Source of the DNA: CAZPMT01 sp964587655
GTDB lineage: Bacteria > Hydrogenedentota > Hydrogenedentia > Hydrogenedentales > SLHB01
NCBI GenBank assembly: GCA_964587655.1
Contig: CAZPMT010000085.1
Coordinates: forward strand, 1 to 23,884
Length of the DNA: 23,884 nt
Direction: 5' to 3'
In this document: in pieces, positions 14,896 through 22,818 of the stretch
Layout of the letters: each line of letters begins with the position of its first letter
How positions within the stretch are numbered: the first letter of the stretch is position 1
Program-made: the position numbers and the translations under genes
Notes under the pieces: model-generated
What the model was told of the DNA's origin: nothing
The model's input: the letters and a program-made list of their open reading frames with translations, nothing else
Database searches by the model: none

Positions 14896-15249
14896 CTAGA
14901 ATTCAAGTCCTGCCTCGCGGGCTGCGTCGGCAAGGGCCTTCACCCGCCCGTGATACAAATGTCCGCCGCGATCAAAGCACACTTTGGCGACGTCCTTTTC
15001 TTTGGCCTTCTCCGCAACGGCGCGACCGACGGCCTTGGCCCCGTCGAGGTCCCCGCCGGGGATCTTCAATGCCGGCGAGGATGCCGCGGCGAGGGTCCGG
15101 CCCGTCGTGTCATCAATGATCTGGGCATAGATATGCTTCAATGACCGGTACACGCACAGACGCGGCCGTTCACCGGTCCCGATCACGCGTTTGCGCACGC
15201 GTTTCCTGCGCCGCTCCAGGAGCGCTGCCTTGTGGGTATTGCTTGCCAT
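14896..15249 (-). CDS. rplR: 50S ribosomal protein L18
   Basis: L18 binds 5S rRNA in the central protuberance together with L5. The 117-aa protein has normal length and landmarks: RRRKRVRKRVIGTGERPRLCVYRSLKHIYAQIID, GAKAVGRAVAEKAKEK, CFDRGGHLYHGRVKALADAAREAGLEF. ATG start with TTGAGGAGA upstream; a second GAGGAGG lies further up in the 73-base gap to rplF. Its TAG stop overlaps the rpsE Shine-Dalgarno. Confidence 0.98.
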   Translation of the reverse strand: MASNTHKAALLERRRKRVRKRVIGTGERPRLCVYRSLKHIYAQIIDDTTGRTLAAASSPALKIPGGDLDGAKAVGRAVAEKAKEKDVAKVCFDRGGHLYHGRVKALADAAREAGLEF

Positions 15250-15322
15250 TATCTGTCTATCTCCTCAACGCCGACGGCCTCCTCACGGCGAACGCGCGCC
15301 GATGAACCGCCGGGAACCTGCC

Positions 15323-15862
15323 TTATTTCGCTCCGGCCTTTCCGACTTTCCTGCGTACGTATTCGCCTTCGTAGCGAATACCTTTGCCCTTGTACGGCTC
15401 CGGCTTGCGCCACGCCCGGATATCCGCCGCCGTCTGTCCGACCAGTTCCTTGTCGATTCCCGCGACGCGGATCGTCGTGGTGTCGGCGGCGGTAAGCGTG
15501 ATGCCTTCCGGAGGCTCGATCAGCACGGGGTGGCTGAAACCGATGGCAAGGTTCAGCGACTTGCCCTGCACCGACACGCGATAGCCGACGCCTTCGATTT
15601 TCAACACCTTCTCATACCCTTTGGTAACGCCGTTGATCATGTTCTGGATGAGGGCGCGAGTTAGCCCGTGCAGCGCGCGGTGCTGGCCCTTGTCGCTCGG
15701 ACGTGATACGGTTATTTCCTTCTCGCCGACCGTGACGGTCATGTCCGGATGCAGATCCCGTTCGAGCGCTCCTTTGGGTCCCTTGACCGTAAGCCGGATC
15801 CCGGCCAGTTCGCACTTGACGCCACCGGGGATGGGCACCGGCAATTTTCCTATGCGTGACAC
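15323..15862 (-). CDS. rplF: 50S ribosomal protein L6
   Basis: L6 lies near the factor-binding site of the large subunit and is made of two similar domains. The 179-aa sequence is of normal length: MSRIGKLPVPIPGGV at the start and GVGYRVSVQGKSLNLAIGFSHPV in the middle. The conserved end has WRKPEPYKGKGIRYEGEYVRRKVGK. The start is GTG, supported by the conserved MSRIGK N-terminus, with AGAGGA 9 bases upstream. Confidence 0.98.
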   Translation of the reverse strand: MSRIGKLPVPIPGGVKCELAGIRLTVKGPKGALERDLHPDMTVTVGEKEITVSRPSDKGQHRALHGLTRALIQNMINGVTKGYEKVLKIEGVGYRVSVQGKSLNLAIGFSHPVLIEPPEGITLTAADTTTIRVAGIDKELVGQTAADIRAWRKPEPYKGKGIRYEGEYVRRKVGKAGAK

Positions 15863-15923
15863 GTTTTCAAGTCCTCTTTCGTTATGTGAGCCGAGATGTT
15901 TGAATCAGCGCCTCTCGCTCCGA

Positions 15924-16328
15924 TCACCAGACTTCACACAGTATTTCGCCGCCAAGCCTCGCGGCCCGCGCCTGTTTCCCGGTCATGAGACCTTTGGAAG
16001 TGCTCACCACGGCGATTCCCATGCCGCTCCGGACGGGTCGCAGTTCCTTGCCGCGGGTATAGACGCGCAGGCTGGGCTTGCTTACCCGGCGCAGGCCCTG
16101 AATCACGGGACTGCGGTCCGGCAAGTACTTCAGGGCAACCCGCACCTGACAGTGTACCGCGCTACGGGCATCGGTCAAGGTGTAATCCTTTATGAAACCT
16201 TCCCGTTTTAGCAGCGCGCAGATCTCTTCCTTCAGGCGCGACGCCGGGATGTCAACACTGGGATGACCCGCCCGGACCGCGTTGCGCACCCGCGTCAGCA
16301 TATCGCCAATTGGATCGCTCATCGACAT
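15924..16328 (-). CDS. rpsH: 30S ribosomal protein S8
   Basis: Early-binding small-subunit protein of the central domain. In E. coli it also represses the spc operon; whether it does so here is not visible. 134 aa, with MSMSDPIGDMLTRVRNAVRAGHPSVDIPAS, LKREGFIKDY, the C-terminal SKPSLRVYTRGKELRPV and GMGIAVVSTSKGLMTGKQAR, ending GGEILCEVW. Slightly longer than the usual 130-132. ATG start. Confidence 0.98.
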   Translation of the reverse strand: MSMSDPIGDMLTRVRNAVRAGHPSVDIPASRLKEEICALLKREGFIKDYTLTDARSAVHCQVRVALKYLPDRSPVIQGLRRVSKPSLRVYTRGKELRPVRSGMGIAVVSTSKGLMTGKQARAARLGGEILCEVW

Positions 16329-16358
16329 CGTGGTGTATCCTTTTTCACCCGCGGTTTC

Positions 16359-16544
16359 CTACCAACTCGACTTCGTCACGCCGGGAAGCTTGCCTTCGAG
16401 CGCGAGGTTCCGGAAGCAGATCCGGCAGAGCTGAAACTTCCGCATGTAGCTCCGGGGACGCCCGCACACGCGACAACGATAATAGGCCCGCACCTTGAAC
16501 TTCGGCGGCCGCTTACACTTCTCTATAAGGGACTTCTTAGCCAC
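16359..16544 (-). CDS. rpsN: 30S ribosomal protein S14, zinc-binding type Z
   Basis: Short 61-aa S14 with Cys24, Cys27, Cys40 and Cys43 (CRVC...CRIC) forming the zinc site of the type Z paralogue, rather than the 100-aa zinc-free form. The C-terminus RNLALEGKLPGVTKSSW is the conserved end. The start is GTG, which gives the usual MAKKS N-terminus. It sits in the standard spot between rplE and rpsH. Confidence 0.98.
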   Translation of the reverse strand: MAKKSLIEKCKRPPKFKVRAYYRCRVCGRPRSYMRKFQLCRICFRNLALEGKLPGVTKSSW

Positions 16545-16574
16545 AACACTCTCCCAGTTTTCCCAATGGATAAA

Positions 16575-17120
16575 TTAGCTACGGAACGGCATCCCAAACT
16601 TGCGCAACAGCTCGCGGCTTTCCTCGGCCGTGTTGCTGTTCCTAATCACGAAAGTAATGTTCATGCCGCGCACCCGCGCGACGGTATCAATGTTCAGTTC
16701 CGAAAAGATGGTCTGCTCGCGCAACGCCATCGTGTAGTTGCCAAAACGATCGAAACTGTTGGGCGACAGCCCTCGAAAGTCGCGAATACGGGGGATCGCA
16801 ACGTTAAACAGGCGATCCATGAACTCGTACATGCGTTCGCCGTGCAGCGTCACCATGCAGGCGATCTTGGCATCGGCGCGCACTTTGAACCCGGCGATGG
16901 ACTTCCGGGCCTTGCGGATGGCGGGCTTCTGGCCGGAGATCAGACCGAGCTCGTTCATCGAGGCCTCCAACATTCGCGGCTCCGCCTGGGCATCGCCCAC
17001 GCCGACGTTGATCACGATCTTGTCCAGTTTCGGCACTTCCATGACATTGGCGTGCTTGAACTGGTCCCGCATCTCCACGCGGATCGTTTCGTTATATCGT
17101 TCCTTCAATCTTGCCGCCAC
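16575..17120 (-). CDS. rplE: 50S ribosomal protein L5
   Basis: L5 binds 5S rRNA, contacts P-site tRNA and bridges to S13. The 181-aa sequence is of normal length with MAARLKERYNETI, VPKLDKIVINVGVGDA, the segment GQKPAIRKARKSIAGFKVR, RDFRGLSPNSFDRFGNYTMAL and FRSS-like end FGMPFRS. The start is GTG. Gaps to rplX and rpsN are about 30 bases each, consistent with one transcript. Confidence 0.98.
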   Translation of the reverse strand: MAARLKERYNETIRVEMRDQFKHANVMEVPKLDKIVINVGVGDAQAEPRMLEASMNELGLISGQKPAIRKARKSIAGFKVRADAKIACMVTLHGERMYEFMDRLFNVAIPRIRDFRGLSPNSFDRFGNYTMALREQTIFSELNIDTVARVRGMNITFVIRNSNTAEESRELLRKFGMPFRS

Positions 17121-17149
17121 CGTATCACCACTCCTTTTCGAGTCGCCGG

Positions 17150-17464
17150 TTAGTCGTTCAGCGTTTCACCGTTGATCTTGTACACCCGGACGCGCGCACC
17201 GTCTTCGAGGCGTTTCATAATGATCTGCGAGGGCGCCGACGCCGCTTCGCACCAGGCCTTGACATTGGAAATGTGGATGGGGGCTTCGCGCTCGACGATG
17301 CCGCCTTGCTGATTCCGGTTGGTCGGCCGGGTGTGCTTCTTGATTATGTTGACGCCTTCCACGAGAATCCGTTCCTCGCTTGGAAGCACGCGCAACACGC
17401 GTCCGCGGCGTCCTTTGAACTTGCCGGAGATGACAACCACGGTATCGTTCTTTCGGATGTGCAT
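17150..17464 (-). CDS. rplX: 50S ribosomal protein L24
   Basis: Assembly-initiator protein of the large subunit, located near the exit tunnel. The 104-aa protein begins MHIRKNDTVVVISGKFKGRR, a KOW motif, followed by VLRVLPSEERILVEGVNIIKKHTRP, then QGGIVEREAPIHISNV. Length is normal. ATG start, 30 bases after rplN. Confidence 0.98.
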   Translation of the reverse strand: MHIRKNDTVVVISGKFKGRRGRVLRVLPSEERILVEGVNIIKKHTRPTNRNQQGGIVEREAPIHISNVKAWCEAASAPSQIIMKRLEDGARVRVYKINGETLND

Positions 17465-17494
17465 GGCTCTTTTCCTAATCCGTCCTTCTTGCGT

Positions 17495-17863
17495 TCATAC
17501 GACTTCGGGTGCGAGAGAGATGATTCGCATGAAACCCCTCTCCCGGAGTTCGCGCGGCACCGGACCGAAGATCCGGGTCCCGCGCGGCTCATTCTGCGGG
17601 TTGATGATCACGGCCGCGTTCGTATCGAACCGGATCACGGTCCCGTCGGACCGCTGCGTGTCGAAGCGGGTCCGCACAACGACCGCCTTCACGACCTCGC
17701 CCTTCTTGATGGCCGCGTTCGGCAGCGCCTCTCTCACGGAGGCCGTGATGATATCGCCAATATGGGCATAGCGGCGCTTGGAACCGCCCATCACCTGGAT
17801 ACACCGGATCCGGCGAGCGCCTGAGTTGTCCGCCACCTCGAGGTTCGAGTAAATCTGAATCAT
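17495..17863 (-). CDS. rplN: 50S ribosomal protein L14
   Basis: L14 forms intersubunit bridges and is the docking site of the silencing factor RsfS in other bacteria. The 122-aa sequence has exactly the usual length and is highly conserved: MIQIYSNLEVADNSGARRI, CIQVMGGSKRRYAHIGD, RFDTNAAVIINPQNEPRGTR and IFGPVPRELRERGFMRIISLAPEVV. ATG start. Confidence 0.99.
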   Translation of the reverse strand: MIQIYSNLEVADNSGARRIRCIQVMGGSKRRYAHIGDIITASVREALPNAAIKKGEVVKAVVVRTRFDTQRSDGTVIRFDTNAAVIINPQNEPRGTRIFGPVPRELRERGFMRIISLAPEVV

Positions 17864-17923
17864 TGCCTTTTCCCTTGGTGCTTACCGAAGAACGCGGCTC
17901 GCGTCCGCCGGAATCCCAGGTTT

Positions 17924-18205
17924 CTATTTCGCCTTTTTCACGATCTCGACCATCCGCCACCGTTTGGTCTTGCTCAGGGGCCGGGTCTCGCGGATCCGGA
18001 CCGTATCGCCCACCTTGCATTCATTGTTCTTGTCATGCGCGCGAAACTTCGTCGTGCGCTTGATCGCTTTCTTGTACAGAGGGTGCTTGACGAGACGCTT
18101 CACGGAGACGGTGATTGTCTTCTCCATGGCCGTGCTGGTTACGATGCCCACGCGCTCTTTACTTTCGCCACGCTGGGGCGTCGCGGCTACTTCCTGGTTC
18201 TGCAT
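17924..18205 (-). CDS. rpsQ: 30S ribosomal protein S17
   Basis: OB-fold protein that binds 16S rRNA early in assembly. The 93-aa sequence has the core RVGIVTSTAMEKTITVSVKR, HPLYKKAIKRTTKFRAHDKNN and GDTVRIRETRPLSKTKRWR. An N-terminal extension of about 17 residues (MQNQEVAATPQRGESKE) makes it slightly longer than the minimal family members. ATG start, 2 bases after the rpmC stop. Confidence 0.98.
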   Translation of the reverse strand: MQNQEVAATPQRGESKERVGIVTSTAMEKTITVSVKRLVKHPLYKKAIKRTTKFRAHDKNNECKVGDTVRIRETRPLSKTKRWRMVEIVKKAK

Positions 18206-18207
18206 GA

Positions 18208-18417
18208 CTATTTGCTCCCTCCTGAAGCGGCCAATTCGCGCTGCCGAAGAATGGTCTTTATCCGCGCGATGTCGCGCCGGGCCGCACGCGCGGCGCGCAC
18301 GTTGTCGACCGCGCCCGTCGCTTGCTGCATGCGGAACGACATCAGTGCGTCAGCGCGTTCACGCAATCGCTGGTCCAGTTCTTCCGCCGTCATCTCTCGA
18401 AGATCTCTTGCCTTCAC
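18208..18417 (-). CDS. rpmC: 50S ribosomal protein L29
   Basis: Small helical-hairpin protein near the tunnel exit, beside L23. The 69-aa sequence reads MKARDLREMTAEELDQRLRE, then FRMQQATGAVDNVRAARAARRDIARIKTIL, the conserved core. The start is GTG, supported by the MKARDLR family start. Usual position between rplP and rpsQ. Confidence 0.97.
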   Translation of the reverse strand: MKARDLREMTAEELDQRLRERADALMSFRMQQATGAVDNVRAARAARRDIARIKTILRQRELAASGGSK

Positions 18418-18447
18418 TCGCGCTCTCCCACGGCCGGCTCGACGGCC

Positions 18448-18855
18448 TTACGCTCGTTTTACGAATCTCGTCTCGATGGGCAACTTATGTCCCGCAAGAC
18501 GAATGGCCTCTCGGGCCAAGTCCTCGGGCACGCCTTCAATCTCGAACATCACGCGTCCGGGTTTCACGACCGCGACCCAGAACTCCGGCGCGCCTTTGCC
18601 TTTGCCCATGCGGGTTTCCGCGGCCTTCTTAGTGACGGGCTTGTCAGGAAACACGCGGATCCAAACCTTGCCGCCGCGCTTCAGACAACGCGTCAACGCG
18701 ACACGCGCCGCCTCGATCTGACGCGCCGTGACCCACGCCGCCTCCATCGCCTTCATACCATATTCGCCAAAGTCGATCTTCGTGGCGCCCTTGCTAAGTC
18801 CGCAACGGCGGCCACGCTGTTGCTTGCGGTACTTGACTCTCTTCGGCATTAACAT
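18448..18855 (-). CDS. rplP: 50S ribosomal protein L16
   Basis: L16 helps shape the A site and is needed for late large-subunit assembly. The 135-aa sequence shows MLMPKRVKYRKQQRGR, FGEYGMKAMEAAWVTARQIEAARVALTR, KVWIRVFPDKPVTKKAAETRMGKGKG and EFWVAVVKPGRVMFEIEGV. I keep ATG at 18855 because GGAG is 10 bases upstream and MLMPKR is a common L16 start; ATG at 18849 is the alternative. Confidence 0.98.
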   Translation of the reverse strand: MLMPKRVKYRKQQRGRRCGLSKGATKIDFGEYGMKAMEAAWVTARQIEAARVALTRCLKRGGKVWIRVFPDKPVTKKAAETRMGKGKGAPEFWVAVVKPGRVMFEIEGVPEDLAREAIRLAGHKLPIETRFVKRA

Positions 18856-18879
18856 CGAAATATTTCTCCAAAACGTCGT

Positions 18880-19602
18880 TTACTTCCGGGACGGCCCGCG
18901 GTCCCGATCGCGATCCCGGTCGCGTTCGCGACGGCGCTGCGCGGGCACCTCGGTGCCCGCCGCTGAAGCGTACTGCCCGGGCGCCACCTCTCCGTGATAG
19001 ATCCAGCACTTCACGCCGATACAGCCGTACGTCGTGTGGCTGATGGCGAATCCATAGTCGATATCCGCGCGGAGCGTGTGGAGCGGAACGCTGCCCTCAT
19101 GGGCAGGCTCAACGCGCGCAATTTCGGCGCCGTTCAAGCGGCCTGCCACGCGCAGGCGGATGCCCTTCGCGCCCAGCCGCATCGTGTTCTGGATAGCCTT
19201 CTTCATGGCGCGCCGGAACGAGATGCGCCGCTGAAGCTGCTGGGCGATGCCTTCCGCGACTAGCTGAGCGCTTAGTTCCGGGCTCAGCACCTCGTGGATG
19301 TTGATAAGGAGTTCACGGCCCGTGAGATGCTCGAGCTCATAGCGAAGCTTGTCGACCTCCGCGCCGCGCTGGCCAATGACGAGCCCTGGACGGGCGGTGT
19401 AGATGTGCACCTTTGCCTTGCGTCCGGCGCGCTCGATGTCGATCTTGGCCACGCCCGTGTTGTACAGGCGCTTCTTGACGTAGTCGCGGAGCTTGAGATC
19501 TTCGTGCAGTAGTTCCGCGTAGTCCCGGCCCGCGTACCACACGGAACTCCAGGTCCGCGTCACGCCCAGCCGAAAACCGTTTGGATGTACCTTTTGACCC
19601 AC
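18880..19602 (-). CDS. rpsC: 30S ribosomal protein S3
   Basis: S3 lines the mRNA entry channel with S4 and S5. The 240-aa sequence has MGQKVHPNGFRLGVTRTW, a KH domain with the IGQRG loop (RPGLVIGQRGAEVDKL) and a C-terminal domain with AKGIRLRVAGRLNGAEIAR and DIDYGFAISHTTYGCIGVKCWIY. After the folded part is a charged low-complexity tail of about 18 residues, with RERDRDRDRDRG near the end. The start is GTG, fixed by the conserved MGQKVHP. Confidence 0.98.
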   Translation of the reverse strand: MGQKVHPNGFRLGVTRTWSSVWYAGRDYAELLHEDLKLRDYVKKRLYNTGVAKIDIERAGRKAKVHIYTARPGLVIGQRGAEVDKLRYELEHLTGRELLINIHEVLSPELSAQLVAEGIAQQLQRRISFRRAMKKAIQNTMRLGAKGIRLRVAGRLNGAEIARVEPAHEGSVPLHTLRADIDYGFAISHTTYGCIGVKCWIYHGEVAPGQYASAAGTEVPAQRRRERDRDRDRDRGPSRK

Positions 19603-19615
19603 GCTTGCTCTCCTA

Positions 19616-19972
19616 TTATTCGCTCACGTCCGTGATCGCGATTGTCACATGGCTTGTCCGCTTGCGGATGCGCGTCATCCGGCCGCGCGGTTGCGATGTG
19701 AAGCGCCGCAGCGTCGGGCCGCCGTCAACGTAGATGTCCTTCACGACCATATCCTCCGCGTTGACGCGTTCCCGGCGTTCCTTGGCCGCGCTTTCCACAT
19801 TCGCCACCGCCGATTCGAGCAGTTTGCGCAGCATAGGCGCGCTCCGCTTGACCGCGTACTCCAAAATCGCCCGGGCTTCAGAGACCTTCTTGCCGCGGAT
19901 CAGATCCGCGACCAGCCGCACCTTTCGCGGTGCGATCCTCAGGTATCTTGCCCGTGTCTTCGTCGCTGCCAT
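19616..19972 (-). CDS. rplV: 50S ribosomal protein L22
   Basis: L22 extends a beta hairpin into the peptide exit tunnel. The 118-aa sequence has ARYLRIAPRKVRLVADLIRGK, EARAILEYAVKRSAPMLRKLLESAVANVE and the hairpin region GGPTLRRFTSQPRGRMTRIR, then KRTSHVTIAI. Length is normal. ATG start, with a 13-base gap to rpsC and 35 bases to rpsS. Confidence 0.98.
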   Translation of the reverse strand: MAATKTRARYLRIAPRKVRLVADLIRGKKVSEARAILEYAVKRSAPMLRKLLESAVANVESAAKERRERVNAEDMVVKDIYVDGGPTLRRFTSQPRGRMTRIRKRTSHVTIAITDVSE

Positions 19973-20007
19973 TGACCTATCTCCTCATGCGGTCGCCGTC
20001 TTAGTTC

Positions 20008-20289
20008 TCACTTGGTCGGGGCCGTTCCCTTGGTGCCGGAGTGTGCGCGGAACGTGCGCGTCGGGGCGAACTCGCCGAGCTTGTGGCCCACCATGTTCTC
20101 GGTCACGAATACCGGGATGAACTTCTGTCCGTTGTGGACCGCGATGGTGAGACCCACCATGTCCGGTATGACGGTCGAGCGCCGCGACCACGTGCGAATC
20201 ACGCGCCGGTCGCCGCTGCGCATCTGCGCCTCGATCTTCTTTTCCAGGTGGCCATCCACGAACGCGCCTTTTCTTACTGACCGTGCCAC
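20008..20289 (-). CDS. rpsS: 30S ribosomal protein S19
   Basis: Head protein of the small subunit, partner of S13. The 93-aa sequence is of normal length: MARSVRKGAFVDGHLEKKIE, WSRRSTVIPDMVGLTIAVHN and GQKFIPVFVTENMVGHKLGE, then FAPTRTFRAHSG. The start is GTG, giving the family-like MARS N-terminus. Confidence 0.98.
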   Translation of the reverse strand: MARSVRKGAFVDGHLEKKIEAQMRSGDRRVIRTWSRRSTVIPDMVGLTIAVHNGQKFIPVFVTENMVGHKLGEFAPTRTFRAHSGTKGTAPTK

Positions 20290-20332
20290 AGCTCTCTTTT
20301 CTCCTTGCTCCGTAAGCGATAACCGACGGCCG

Positions 20333-21157
20333 CTATTTCCTGCGCCGGATGATGTACATGTTCGTCCGATGCTTCTTCTTTCGCGTCTTGTGTCCCTTCG
20401 TGGGCACGCCCCAAGGCGTAACCGGGTGGCGTCCGCCAGACGTGCGGCCTTCGCCCCCGCCGTGCGGGTGGTCCACCGGATTCATCGCCACGCCGCGGAC
20501 CTTGGGACGGCGTCCGAGCCAGCGACTCCGTCCCGCCTTCCCGAGGCTGATGTTGACGTGGTCCTCGTTGCCGACCTGGCCGATAACGGCGCGGCAGTCA
20601 ATAAGGACCCGGCGCATTTCGCCCGACGGGAGACGCAGCGCCGCGAACTCGCCTTCTTTGGCCAGCAACTGGCAACCGAGGCCGGCCGCGCGCGCAATCT
20701 TGCCGCCGTTGCCGGGGACCATCTCGACGTTGTGCACGACCGTGCCGAGCGGAACGTTGCGCAGGGGCAGGCAGTTGCCGATCTGGTATTCCGCGCCCGG
20801 ACCGCTGTTCAAAGTCATCCCGATCTCCAGCTTCGACGGCGCGATGATATACCTCTTCTCGCCGTCCGCATAGACGATCAGGGCGATGCGCGCCGAACGG
20901 TTCGGGTCGTACTCGATCGCCGCGACCTTGCCGGGAACGCCGTCCTTGTCGCGGCGGAAATCGACGATGCGGTAGTGCCGCTTGTGGCCGCCGCCGCGGC
21001 GGCGCATGGTCACGTGGCCGTGATTATTGCGCCCGGCCTTTTTCGGGCTGGGCATCAATAGGGATTTCTCGGGTTCGGACTTCGTAATCTCGGTGAAATC
21101 CGGCCCGGTCATGAACCGCCTCGATGGCGTCGTCGGTCTATGTTTCTTTAGAGGCAT
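20333..21157 (-). CDS. rplB: 50S ribosomal protein L2
   Basis: L2 is needed for subunit association and peptidyl-transferase activity. The 274-aa sequence is of normal length. It has an N-terminal RNA-binding region (KKHRPTTPSRRFMTG, KKAGRNNHGHVTMRRRGGGH), an OB fold and SH3-like barrel, and the functionally important histidine in NPVDHPHGGGEG near the C-terminus, followed by TSGGRHPVTPWGVPTKG. ATG start 13 bases after rplW. Confidence 0.99.
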   Translation of the reverse strand: MPLKKHRPTTPSRRFMTGPDFTEITKSEPEKSLLMPSPKKAGRNNHGHVTMRRRGGGHKRHYRIVDFRRDKDGVPGKVAAIEYDPNRSARIALIVYADGEKRYIIAPSKLEIGMTLNSGPGAEYQIGNCLPLRNVPLGTVVHNVEMVPGNGGKIARAAGLGCQLLAKEGEFAALRLPSGEMRRVLIDCRAVIGQVGNEDHVNISLGKAGRSRWLGRRPKVRGVAMNPVDHPHGGGEGRTSGGRHPVTPWGVPTKGHKTRKKKHRTNMYIIRRRK

Positions 21158-21170
21158 TTCCCTGGAGCTC

Positions 21171-21461
21171 CTACACGAGATCGATCGCGTCGCCCTTGCG
21201 CAGCGTCACGATGGCCTTCTTCCAGTCGGGATGGTGTCCGGGGACGCCCCGGCCACGCCGTCCGCTAACCTTGCCGCTATAGTTCATGGTGTTCACCGCG
21301 ACGACTTTCACGTTGAAAATCTTTTCGATGGCGTCGCGGATTTGACGCTTGTTCGCCCGTGGGTCCACCCGGAACGTGTAATGGTTCTTCGCATCGCGCT
21401 GGATCGAGGATTCTTCCGAGAGCAGCGGGCCTTTCACAATGTAATAGGGGTTGTTGTTCAT
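21171..21461 (-). CDS. rplW: 50S ribosomal protein L23
   Basis: L23 lies at the tunnel exit and docks trigger factor and SRP. The 96-aa sequence has IVKGPLLSEESSIQRDAKNHYTFRVDPRANK, then RDAIEKIFNVKVVAVNTMN and a C-terminal strand KKAIVTLRKGDAIDLV. The ATG overlaps the rplD stop by 4 bases (ATGA), implying translational coupling. Confidence 0.98.
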   Translation of the reverse strand: MNNNPYYIVKGPLLSEESSIQRDAKNHYTFRVDPRANKRQIRDAIEKIFNVKVVAVNTMNYSGKVSGRRGRGVPGHHPDWKKAIVTLRKGDAIDLV

Positions 21462-22084
21462 GTAAGCCGCTCCTCGAGCTTGGGCAGGGCGTCGCGAACG
21501 ATAACCACACGCACGGCGTCCAGCAAATCCAGGGCATTCAGGTCGGATGCGGTGCGGATCGTCACCTTCTGAAGGTTCCGGGAGGACAGCATCGCGTTCT
21601 TGTTTACGTCGGCGGTCACGAAGAGCGTCTTCCGCCCATCCGGGGCGACGAGCCCCAGCATCTCCGCGAAGGGCTTGGTCTTCGGCGTCTCGACGGCGAG
21701 CCTTTCAAGCACGCAAAGCGACTCATTGCGAACCCGGTCGCTAAGGATGCAGCGAAGGGCCTGCCGCTTGAAGCGCACGGGGACGTTCTGGCGGTAGCTG
21801 CGCTTGTGCGGACCGAACACGGTGCCGCCGCCGCGCATCTGCGGCTCGCGGCTGCTTCCGTGCCGCGCGTTGCCGGTCCCCTTTTGCCGGTACGGCTTTT
21901 TTCCGCCGCCGCGGACTTCGCTGCGGGTCTTCGTTTCGGCGTTGCCTTGGCGCTTGGCATTCATCAACGCTACGGCGACGTTATGGACCAGGGTCGGGTT
22001 CATTTCAACGTCGAACACGGCGTTGTTCAGTTCAATCGGGCCCAACTCCTGGCCATCCATCGAGTATATTTTCGCGGTCGCCAT
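21458..22084 (-). CDS. rplD: 50S ribosomal protein L4
   Basis: L4 sends an extended loop into the exit tunnel; in E. coli it also controls S10-operon expression, which cannot be judged here. The 208-aa sequence has the loop region GGGKKPYRQKGTGNARHGS, followed by PQMRGGGTVFGPHKRSYRQNVPVRFKRQAL, and the C-terminal NLQKVTIRTASDLNALDLLDA. ATG start only 2 bases after rplC. Confidence 0.98.
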   Translation of the reverse strand: MATAKIYSMDGQELGPIELNNAVFDVEMNPTLVHNVAVALMNAKRQGNAETKTRSEVRGGGKKPYRQKGTGNARHGSSREPQMRGGGTVFGPHKRSYRQNVPVRFKRQALRCILSDRVRNESLCVLERLAVETPKTKPFAEMLGLVAPDGRKTLFVTADVNKNAMLSSRNLQKVTIRTASDLNALDLLDAVRVVIVRDALPKLEERLT

Positions 22085-22086
22085 GC

Positions 22087-22749
22087 TTACTTCGCCCCTT
22101 TCTTCGAGCTTCGGGTCACGACTTTCACGCTCTTCTTGACGACAATCAATCCGCCGGGGGCGCCGGGGACGCTGCCGCGCACCGCGATGAGGTTCTTCAC
22201 GGGGTCCACGGTCACGACTTCGAGATTCTGCGTCGTGACGCGCTCGTCGCCCATGTGGCCGGGCAGGGTCTTGCCCTTGATCACGTGACCGGGGCTGGCG
22301 CTTTGACCGATGGATCCCGGCCGCCGGTGGAAGTTCGAGCCATGGCTGCCCGGGCCGCCGCTCCAGCCGTGCCGCTTGATCCCGCCCGCAAAACCTTTGC
22401 CCTTGCTTGTGCCGGACACGTCGACGAAATCGCCCGTCTTGAAGATATCCACGCGGACCTCGTCGCCGGGTTTCAGCGCGTTGTCTTTGTCCACGCGAAA
22501 CTCGCGAAGCGCGCGCTTCGCGGCCACGCCGGCCTTCTGGAAATGGCCGCGCAGGGGCTTCGTAAGCCGCCGCTCGTTTGCCTCGCCGTACCCTATCTGC
22601 ACGGCGTCATATCCCTCGTGTTCTTGAGTCTTGCGCTGGACGACCAAGCACGGGCCTGCCTCGAGGAGCGTCACTTCAATCCAGCGACCGTCCTCGGTGA
22701 AGATCCGGGTCATCCCGAGTTTCTTTCCCAATAATCCATTCAGCATCAT
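22087..22749 (-). CDS. rplC: 50S ribosomal protein L3
   Basis: L3 starts large-subunit assembly and reaches the peptidyl-transferase centre. About 220 aa, starting MMLNGLLGKKLGMTRIFTED, with VSGTSKGKGFAGGIKRHGW, GPGSHGSNFHRRPGSIGQSA and LPGHMGDERVTTQNLEVV. The central extension has GHMG where E. coli has GQMG, whose glutamine is methylated by PrmB, so that modification is not expected here (inference). I use ATG 22749 (or 22746), which matches the family start and has AAGGA 6-9 bases upstream; an open frame back to 22812 adds unconserved residues. Confidence 0.97.
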   Translation of the reverse strand: MMLNGLLGKKLGMTRIFTEDGRWIEVTLLEAGPCLVVQRKTQEHEGYDAVQIGYGEANERRLTKPLRGHFQKAGVAAKRALREFRVDKDNALKPGDEVRVDIFKTGDFVDVSGTSKGKGFAGGIKRHGWSGGPGSHGSNFHRRPGSIGQSASPGHVIKGKTLPGHMGDERVTTQNLEVVTVDPVKNLIAVRGSVPGAPGGLIVVKKSVKVVTRSSKKGAK

Positions 22750-22818
22750 CCGCAATCCTTTACAGCGGGCTGCATCGCGCCCCGCCTCATCGGAGGGACC
22801 GGTGCAGCACAACTGACG

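Noticed and set aside
18895..18945. Hexamer repeats considered as a CRISPR or regulatory repeat array
   Set aside because: Short, imperfect, in frame and fully explained by the RD-rich S3 tail.
22750..22812. Longer rplC start adding 21 residues
   Set aside because: The extra residues are not conserved in L3, and a good ribosome binding site precedes the internal ATG pair.
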